Of a stretch of 11,402 bases of DNA, positions 6,071-11,402 are shown in pieces (positions within the stretch are counted from its first letter, which is position 1; every line of letters begins with the position of its first letter). The DNA comes from Bacteroidales bacterium. GTDB lineage: Bacteria > Bacteroidota > Bacteroidia > Bacteroidales > UBA1715. A model generated the notes under the pieces. It saw nothing but the letters and a program-made list of their open reading frames with translations. It did not search any database and was not told the DNA's origin. A program made the translations under genes and the position numbers. Where the stretch lies: assembly GCA_017618935.1 (NCBI GenBank), contig JAFZTG010000108.1, forward strand, positions 1 to 11,402. The letters run 5' to 3'.

Positions 6071-7104
6071 TGTTGAGATTGTTCTAAAGCTTCTTCCTGA
6101 CGACGATAATCTTTGACTAATTCAAGGAATATCAATACTATAAACGTGAAAATGAATGTCGCAATTGTTGAAACCACAACAATGACGGCACGTTTCGGTT
6201 TCGCTTTCTTGTCGGACTTGGTCGCTTTGTTTACGACAAAATAGTGTGTCAGAATTTGTTCGGCGTCAACTTTTGCCTCTTTGTATTTTTGGTTCAGGGC
6301 GCTGAGTTGTTCGCTTTCAAATTCAAGGAAATCGCGGAGCGAAACGTATGCGGCGCCATATTTTGCAAGCGTGTCAAGCTGTTCCTTGATTCGTTCTGCA
6401 CCTTTGGTGTTACCCGAAGCAACGGCTTGAGCGTAAGCCTCGTTCACTACCTCCGACTGCGATTCGTAGTCGTAGATTCCTTTTTCCATAATTCTACGAA
6501 GGGAATCCTTGAACATACTGATTTGTTCTTCTTTTGCTTTGTACTCGTATTCAACGATTTGTAACGCTTCTTTTGCACGTTTGTGCTCCATTGCGTTCAT
6601 TACTGTGTCAATGAGAGTAACGATATCGTTTGCTATCAACGCTGCCGTGTCGGGATTCGCATCGAGCACCGAGATTTCAACGGCCATATATTCGGTACGT
6701 TTGTACGAAATACGTTTCTGATATTTCTTCAGCATTTTGTCGTTTGGATATTTCACATGTGCCGAGTCAATATCATAGTGTTTCCACAAATTGTATTTGT
6801 GAATGATTTTTGCACGTAATTCGTCACTGTTCAAAACCTGCAAAAGTTGTTCGGTTTCTTTGTCCTCGCCATACATTGATTCCTTTTTGGCAGCGTCTTT
6901 CGTAGCAATCAACTCTTGTGAGATTGACAACGACGGAGCTGGGTACACAATCACATTTGAGCGATAGAGCGGCGTTATCAGGAATGAAACGACAATGGCG
7001 GCAACTGCACCGATTATCGTGGTGATAATCAACGGCTTTTTATAATGAAAAACTTTGTATATTAAATCGTTGGAATTGAATGAATAGCGTTCGTTGTTCT
7101 CCAT
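6067..7104 (-). CDS. Wzz/Wzc-type polysaccharide chain-length determinant protein
   Basis: 345 aa with the classic two-helix polysaccharide co-polymerase layout. A short cytoplasmic N-terminus is followed by TM1 at about 25-43, a large periplasmic region, then a basic proline-containing stretch (KPKR at 302-305) and TM2 at about 307-327 with a short polar tail. Residues about 174-290 are rich in heptad-like Glu/Lys/Leu and should form the long periplasmic coiled coil. There is no C-terminal tyrosine kinase domain, so it is the Wzz rather than the Wzc form. It would set the length of glycan chains made by the polymerase/ligase encoded directly downstream, with which it overlaps by 4 bp. The kinase gene upstream ends 3 bp before this start, so all are likely on one mRNA. 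Confidence 0.87.
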   Translation of the reverse strand: MENNERYSFNSNDLIYKVFHYKKPLIITTIIGAVAAIVVSFLITPLYRSNVIVYPAPSLSISQELIATKDAAKKESMYGEDKETEQLLQVLNSDELRAKIIHKYNLWKHYDIDSAHVKYPNDKMLKKYQKRISYKRTEYMAVEISVLDANPDTAALIANDIVTLIDTVMNAMEHKRAKEALQIVEYEYKAKEEQISMFKDSLRRIMEKGIYDYESQSEVVNEAYAQAVASGNTKGAERIKEQLDTLAKYGAAYVSLRDFLEFESEQLSALNQKYKEAKVDAEQILTHYFVVNKATKSDKKAKPKRAVIVVVSTIATFIFTFIVLIFLELVKDYRRQEEALEQSQQ

Positions 7105-7107
7105 TTT

Positions 7108-7731
7108 TTATTCGTTTTTAAATAAACCAAATAATTCTGCGTCAATCTTGTTTACAATCTTGCTGAAATCTTCGGGATTGTCGATAAAATTGATAGAATC
7201 TGTGTCTATAACGAGAATTTTTCCCAAATCGTATGATTTCACCCACGTTTCGTAACGGCGGTTCAAACTTTCCAAGTAATCAATTCTGATAGCGTTCTCG
7301 TATTCGCGTCCTTTACATTGGATACGTTTCACCAATGTAGGAATCGATGCCTTAAGATAAATCAACAAATCGGGTGCCTGGAGCAGTTGTTCCACTTGAC
7401 GGAACAAGGAGAAATATGTCTCGAAGTCGCGTGTCGCCATAAGTTTCATTCCGTGCAAGTTAGGGGCAAAAATGTAAGCGTCTTCATAGATTGTTCTGTC
7501 CTGAATGACGTCTTTTCCCGAGTTACGGATATTCATAATGTTTTGCAGACGACTATGCAAATATGAAATTTGCACGTTGAACGACCACGCTTTCATATCT
7601 TGATAAAAATCGTTCAGGTACGGATTGTCGTCAACCACTTCGTAATTCGGTTCCCAACCATAATGTTTCGCCAACATTTTCGTCAATGTTGTTTTCCCAA
7701 CGCCGATATTTCCTGCTATTGCTATATGCAT
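7108..7731 (-). CDS. Deoxynucleoside kinase (dNK/dGK-dAK family)
   Basis: 207-aa cytoplasmic enzyme that phosphorylates a deoxynucleoside with ATP in the salvage pathway. The P-loop GNIGVGKT is at 7-14. EVVDDNPYLNDFY (31-43) is the substrate-pocket segment typical of bacterial deoxyguanosine/deoxyadenosine kinases. QDRTIYEDAYIFA (77-89) carries the conserved Asp-Arg, and the Arg-rich lid KRIQCKGREYE (135-145) closes over phosphate. Length is normal and all catalytic motifs are intact. The purine preference is inferred from overall similarity and would need an assay. It is the first gene of a tight cluster with Wzz, the ligase and ComB, an odd partner for a salvage enzyme. Promoter boxes directly upstream suggest it drives the cluster. 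Confidence 0.9.
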   Translation of the reverse strand: MHIAIAGNIGVGKTTLTKMLAKHYGWEPNYEVVDDNPYLNDFYQDMKAWSFNVQISYLHSRLQNIMNIRNSGKDVIQDRTIYEDAYIFAPNLHGMKLMATRDFETYFSLFRQVEQLLQAPDLLIYLKASIPTLVKRIQCKGREYENAIRIDYLESLNRRYETWVKSYDLGKILVIDTDSINFIDNPEDFSKIVNKIDAELFGLFKNE

Positions 7732-7752
7732 ATCATAAATTTTTTTAGTTTA

Positions 7753-7768
7753 CAAAAATACAAAACTA
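7753..7768 (-). promoter_or_regulatory. Putative promoter for the kinase-Wzz-ligase-comB operon
   Basis: Two adjacent minus-strand matches to TAnnTTTG are present: TATTTTTG (7760 to 7753) and TAGTTTTG (7768 to 7761). The nearer one ends 21 bp before the ATG at 7731, predicting a leader of about 15 nt. It overlaps the last codon and stop of the SpoIID-like gene. No perfect TTTG lies at the -33 distance; TTTC (7780 to 7777) is the closest. Confidence 0.42.
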
Positions 7769-8914
7769 TTCTATTTGAAAGAATTTCAACTTGGAAATAT
7801 TCATTAAAGAAACGTTTGTATAATAAAAATGTAAAATGTCTTGGTACGAATATCCTTGTCTGGCCATTTCCATAGCGCCTTCCTGCGACATTCCCACGCC
7901 GTGCCCGAATCCTTTTCCGTAAATCACAATCTCGTTTTCACGCGAGTCAATGCAGAAAAAGGTCGATTTCAGTTTCCAGTCGGTGCGGACGGTGGTGAGC
8001 AGTAGGAGAGAGTCGGTACAATCAGTTGCAAGATATTTCTTCCGATTGAACTGGTCAAACGACAAATCAGCTGAATCAGCAATGGGATAGCCCTTTTTCT
8101 TGAGATATTCCTCCCATTTGTCACGAGGAATCGTTTTTGTCCATGTGTAGCTTGGCTGGCCAACGCTAAACGGGTCTTCTTTTCCGCGAAGATAGGGAAT
8201 TGACTTGTTCCATACGTCTTCGCTGTTGCACGATTCTCCGCCTGAATTGGAATAAAATGTGGCTTCTATCAAATTATGGTTTTCGTCAACCAACACAAGC
8301 CCTTGGGTGGCTTTGGTCGCTTCGACAATGGCTTTGCTGTATCGGCAGCGACCGACGTATGCCTGACAGTGCACGGCGTCGCACAAGTTGTAACCCTGTT
8401 TGAGATGCCGTTTGTAAAAGTTTGCTGCATACGTTCTGCACAAGATTGCCTGTGCCTTGTAATAGGCAATGTTTGCCTTTGCTCCGCCTTCGGATTCCAC
8501 TACGCCGGCAATGTATTTTTCAAAATTTACGTCGTTGATAAGCACAAGGGAATTTCGGCTGGTTTTTATGTACAAGTCGTTGTCGTATTCCCGCGCCTTG
8601 ATTTTCCCGTTATGAAAGCGAATCTGGAAAATGTTGTCCTGCGTGTTGCCACGAAAGAGAATAAGGGTGTCGGCTGTAAAGACCTCGTTTTTTACCGTGA
8701 TATATATTTTATGATTTTTTCTTGAAATAGTGGCAGATTGTGATTCTTCCAACGAGCAGATTATCTTGTTGTTAGCAACAATATCGTATTTTCCTGATTT
8801 GGCAAAAAACACGCAGTTTTCAATCTGTTTATCCGAAAAAACACGAATGTTGATATTTTGGCTCACACCAATATAGGCAAGAAGTAACAAAAAGATTGTG
8901 AGCCGTAATTTCAT
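7766..8914 (-). CDS. Exported SpoIID/LytB-domain protein (peptidoglycan lytic transglycosylase-like)
   Basis: 382 aa with a signal peptide (MKLRLTIFLLLLAYIGVSQ, probable cleavage near 18-19), so periplasmic or surface-exposed. An N-terminal region (about 20-115) of beta-strand-like sequence precedes the SpoIID domain (about 118-370). Signature elements are intact: YIAGVVESEGG (134-144) with the presumed catalytic Glu140, AQAILCRTYA (154-163), YSNSGGESCNSEDVW (221-235) and GFGHGVGMSQEGA (335-347). In Bacillus and Clostridium, SpoIID cleaves denuded glycan strands during engulfment, and LytB enhances amidases. In Bacteroidota, which do not sporulate, the family presumably acts in wall remodelling or separation. 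Its stop lies 34 bp before the kinase ATG. No clear -7 box was found upstream of its own ATG. Confidence 0.9.
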   Translation of the reverse strand: MKLRLTIFLLLLAYIGVSQNINIRVFSDKQIENCVFFAKSGKYDIVANNKIICSLEESQSATISRKNHKIYITVKNEVFTADTLILFRGNTQDNIFQIRFHNGKIKAREYDNDLYIKTSRNSLVLINDVNFEKYIAGVVESEGGAKANIAYYKAQAILCRTYAANFYKRHLKQGYNLCDAVHCQAYVGRCRYSKAIVEATKATQGLVLVDENHNLIEATFYSNSGGESCNSEDVWNKSIPYLRGKEDPFSVGQPSYTWTKTIPRDKWEEYLKKKGYPIADSADLSFDQFNRKKYLATDCTDSLLLLTTVRTDWKLKSTFFCIDSRENEIVIYGKGFGHGVGMSQEGAMEMARQGYSYQDILHFYYTNVSLMNISKLKFFQIE

Positions 8915-9002
8915 TGTTATAAATTAGTATCTAACTAAAAATCAATATGTTAATAAAACAAATAACCTTGTGCTAAAATACAAAAAAAATTGAAATGCGT
9001 TT

Positions 9003-10784
9003 CTATTTATTATGAACAAGCACTCCGTTTGCAAAATAGGTATGTTTTGAGGTTGTGATATTATAAACCTCCATTGATTCCGCCGACATACGTAAATCGG
9101 TGATTGTCACGGGTTTCAGGCTGCGGCTTTTCTCGTCGTACACCTGCAAAACGTCATGTATGCGTAATTCGTCGGCTCGTGTCCATTTTTCGTTACACCA
9201 AAACGGGTGATTATTTGTGCATTTTGTTTGCGTTCCGTTCGACAGCGTGAGCGTAATCATGGGATACAAGTCAACCTTATGTTTCATCACATTGAGGACG
9301 ACGGCAGTGTCAATCGTTTGTGATTCAGTGTCGTACGCCATTATCACATCGTTTATTTTTATCTTGTCAATGTTTATTTTTCGGGAGTCGCACAATTCAA
9401 CAGTGGTGTTTTTGTCGAAACAAGTTTCATACATTAGAATCAAAGTATTTGGCATTTCTTTGTTAAATCTGTCGAGATAGTATTCAATTTGCGATTGACA
9501 TATTTGGAGCGATTTTAAATTCTTTAATTTAAATAATCCATTAGGCAGAGAATCCATTTTGGGCCAATCACTACAAGAACCATAATCCCCAATGTACAAG
9601 GCGTCTATTTGTTGTAAAAGTTGCAAGTTTTGAGGTAGGTTCGTTTCCCAAATTTTTATTTCTTTCAGTGGCTTTATTTTCGATAGTAGTTGTATTGTCG
9701 CTTCCCTATCTGCAACACGTGCTCCGCTTATGTCAATGTATGTTAAGTTTGGCAATTGTAATAGTTCATTGGGCAAGGATTGTAGTTCACATTCTCTTAA
9801 TAATGTTATTTTTTTTATTTTTTTACACTGAAATATCTCAATTGGTGGTTGTTTATTTGCGCAGTTACCAGAATACGTTATTTCTGTTAACCTCGGCAAT
9901 TGTGTCAGTTTGTAAATATGTTTACGAACGATTGAATCATATATGGGAGCATCATTTTTGTCAGTATTATTCCAGCCATAAAATATTGTAACTTTTTCCA
10001 AGTTTTTGTATTTGTCAAGATTGCGAAGTATGGAGTCAACAGTGCTGAAGTTTTTGTTATGACAAGAAATTCGTAAAGAATAAGTGGTTTCATACGAGGT
10101 ATTTTCAAAATTTTTTTCCGAAACTTTTTTGCCATTGTCATAATATTCTATTCGTAATGTATCGCCATATTGATTGAGGTGAATTTGGGCACCGTCCAAT
10201 TTGTTGTCTTTATAGTTGCAAAACACTTTTTCGGTGCTGTCCTTCGTCCAATACATCGCTTTCCCTTGCAGTAACCCCTGTTTATAGTAAACAGTTCCGT
10301 AGCCATCATAATTATATCTATCAAATGGGTCTGTGTAATACCAGTAATGTTTAAATTCTCCGTCAATTTTGTTGTTTACATAAGTGGTTTCAGTTCTTTT
10401 AACCCCATTTCTTAAATAATACGTCCACGGCCCGTTTAATTCACCATTTTTGTAGGAGCATTTTGTTTGTATGTTGTGGTTATCGTAATAATATGTCCAA
10501 ACGCCGGAAAACTTGCCGTTTACCACGGAACCTTCTGCCGCTAACAAGGTAAAGGCGGTGTCTGCATAAATTTCATATTGACCATCTTTCAAATTTGTGA
10601 CAGATTCTTCAAAGACTATTGGCCAACGTTTGTTGTACCAGGCAGTAACACAATTGTAGCGGTCCAAAATTTGAGACCGCTCGGATTTACTAATATATGT
10701 AGTATCGAAGAAACTAATCTTTTCTTGGCAGAAAGCACTTGCCGCACAAAACAAGAACACGAGAACGAAGAATGTTTTTTTCAT
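9003..10784 (-). CDS. Secreted MORN/YwqK-repeat, leucine-rich-repeat and Hint-domain mosaic protein
   Basis: 593 aa. A signal peptide (MKKTFFVLVFLFCAASAFCQ) exports it. About five MORN/YwqK-type repeats follow at 64-222 (for example NGKFSGVWTYYYDN, GELNGPWTYYLRNG, NKIDGEFKHYW, NKLDGAQIHLNQYGD). Leucine-rich repeats occupy about 250-440 (ELQSLPNELLQLPNLTYIDIS, shortened here to its core, and SLPNGLFKLKNLKSLQI). Residues 455-593 are a Hint domain: Cys455 in CFDKNTTVEL, KIKINDVIMAYD, TNNHPFW with Thr523 and His526, and VYNITTSKHTYFANGVLVHNK with the final His591-Asn592. Hint domains self-cleave at the N-terminal Cys, as in Hedgehog proteins and bacterial intein-like proteins. In polymorphic toxins a toxin follows; here only one Lys follows His-Asn before a TAG stop. 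Processing would release an MORN-LRR fragment of about 430 residues. Target and ligand are unknown. Confidence 0.85.
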   Translation of the reverse strand: MKKTFFVLVFLFCAASAFCQEKISFFDTTYISKSERSQILDRYNCVTAWYNKRWPIVFEESVTNLKDGQYEIYADTAFTLLAAEGSVVNGKFSGVWTYYYDNHNIQTKCSYKNGELNGPWTYYLRNGVKRTETTYVNNKIDGEFKHYWYYTDPFDRYNYDGYGTVYYKQGLLQGKAMYWTKDSTEKVFCNYKDNKLDGAQIHLNQYGDTLRIEYYDNGKKVSEKNFENTSYETTYSLRISCHNKNFSTVDSILRNLDKYKNLEKVTIFYGWNNTDKNDAPIYDSIVRKHIYKLTQLPRLTEITYSGNCANKQPPIEIFQCKKIKKITLLRECELQSLPNELLQLPNLTYIDISGARVADREATIQLLSKIKPLKEIKIWETNLPQNLQLLQQIDALYIGDYGSCSDWPKMDSLPNGLFKLKNLKSLQICQSQIEYYLDRFNKEMPNTLILMYETCFDKNTTVELCDSRKINIDKIKINDVIMAYDTESQTIDTAVVLNVMKHKVDLYPMITLTLSNGTQTKCTNNHPFWCNEKWTRADELRIHDVLQVYDEKSRSLKPVTITDLRMSAESMEVYNITTSKHTYFANGVLVHNK

Positions 10785-10816
10785 TTTTTTATTTTGAATA
10801 GTTCATAACAAAGCAG

Positions 10817-10843
10817 TTTGTAAATGTATTATTTTTATTTTTG
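10817..10843 (+). promoter_or_regulatory. Putative promoter for the rightward cysteine-rich protein gene
   Basis: TATTTTTG (10836-10843) matches TAnnTTTG and ends 20 bp before the TTG at 10864. TTTG (10817-10820) lies 15 bp further upstream and could serve as the -33 element, with short spacing. The predicted leader is about 14 nt to TTG 10864, which favours that start codon over the in-frame ATG more than 100 bp downstream. Confidence 0.4.
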
Positions 10844-10863
10844 TATTCCAAACAATATTGATT

Positions 10864-11402
10864 TTGAAACTTTTTCGTTACATACTGTCGATTTTCTTTT
10901 TCCTCCTCTCGCTCGGGGCGGTGGGGCAAAAGGATTGTAAGTGTTTTTGGGTGGTGCTTGACGAGGGAATTGAAATGAAGGCCTTGAATGCAAATGTTGA
11001 TGAATTCCATTACGTCAGAAAAACTTTTTATCGAATAGAACCAGTAATACCGAGTTGTTCGTTAGGAGAGCAACCCATAGTAATATTATTAGACACCATT
11101 GGTGCGAATAATAAGTATTCGGGATCTATTTGTATTAATTGGCGTGGAAGTAATAATTCAACAGATTTATTGTATTTAACACAAGATTATTGTTCGTATA
11201 ACTGTTACTTTCATACTCACATAAACACTTGTTTGTATGACGGCGTAATAGAAATTCCTTTGTCTACGACTCCATATTTGTATGATTCAAGTGGACGTAA
11301 TTATTTCATAGATGTTGACTTGCAGCCATGTGAGTCGTTTGAATCATTTCTGAAAAAATATAAGAAAGGCCTTTATATGCCATACCAACAACCATATCTT
11401 CC
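10864..11402 (+). CDS. Exported cysteine-rich protein of unknown function (3' end beyond window)
   Basis: The frame is open from 10798 to the window end with no stop. The first in-frame ATG (about 10975) would lose the leader. From the TTG at 10864 the product starts MKLFRYILSIFFFLLSLGAVGQKD, shown here only to its cleavage zone: basic start, hydrophobic core at 7-18, likely cut after AVG at 19-21. That start also sits 20 bp behind a promoter box. TTG at 10858 is an alternative. About 179 codons are visible. The mature part holds eight cysteines (25, 27, 65, 90, 110, 114, 123, 156), suggesting disulfides in an extracytoplasmic protein, and ends in a Tyr/Pro/Gln-rich stretch. I do not recognise the family. 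It is divergent from the MORN-LRR-Hint gene, with 79 bp between the starts. Confidence 0.65.
   Translation, partial: MKLFRYILSIFFFLLSLGAVGQKDCKCFWVVLDEGIEMKALNANVDEFHYVRKTFYRIEPVIPSCSLGEQPIVILLDTIGANNKYSGSICINWRGSNNSTDLLYLTQDYCSYNCYFHTHINTCLYDGVIEIPLSTTPYLYDSSGRNYFIDVDLQPCESFESFLKKYKKGLYMPYQQPYL

Noticed and set aside
10789..11010. 73-codon minus-strand frame upstream of the Hint gene
   Set aside because: It is antisense to the start of the cysteine-rich protein, which has a signal peptide and a much longer open frame. Its own sequence is Lys/Asn/Arg-rich without domain features.
1..11402. Search for tRNA, rRNA, CRISPR arrays, insertion sequences and integrases
   Set aside because: No cloverleaf-like or rRNA-like segment, no regularly spaced repeats, and no transposase or integrase motif was seen by eye on either strand. 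Coding genes fill nearly the whole window.

Overview
The window looks like chromosomal DNA of a Bacteroidota bacterium, most likely an uncultured member of the Bacteroidales. This rests on the batA-batB pair, the DUF3127 and MbnP-like families, the absence of clear Shine-Dalgarno sites, and several TAnnTTTG promoter boxes just upstream of start codons. Base composition is moderate to AT-rich. I see no rRNA, tRNA, CRISPR array, transposase or integrase.

Left end (1-2329): the first codons of a leftward gene (1-28) face away from a rightward batA-batB pair across a promoter region holding two inverted repeats. BatA and BatB are membrane-anchored von Willebrand A proteins with complete MIDAS motifs. 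A bulged two-tier stem-loop separates batB from the convergent genes on the minus strand.

Centre (2330-8914, all minus strand). In transcription order: a SpoIID/LytB peptidoglycan-acting protein; a deoxynucleoside kinase; a Wzz-type chain-length protein; an O-antigen ligase/polymerase; a ComB-type 2-phosphosulfolactate phosphatase; a tandem DUF3127 protein with an SSB-like C-terminal tip; and an exported MbnP-like protein. Kinase, Wzz, ligase and ComB are tightly packed (3-bp gap, 4-bp overlap, 17-bp overlap) and read as one operon with a promoter in front of the kinase. The tandem DUF3127 gene has its own promoter box and overlaps the MbnP-like gene by 29 bp. Cell-envelope and surface-glycan functions dominate, with a nucleotide-salvage enzyme and a sulfonate enzyme as unexpected partners.

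Right end (9003-11402): a secreted mosaic protein with MORN/YwqK-type repeats, leucine-rich repeats and a C-terminal Hint (intein/Hedgehog-type self-processing) domain that ends right after its His-Asn pair. Divergent from it is an incomplete gene for an exported, cysteine-rich protein that starts at TTG and runs off the window. This part is more AT-rich than the centre and looks accessory.

The most unusual items are the MORN-LRR-Hint protein with no downstream toxin, the tandem DUF3127 protein with an SSB-like tail, and the ComB phosphatase coupled to a surface polysaccharide ligase. No complete new multi-gene system can be demonstrated from this window alone.
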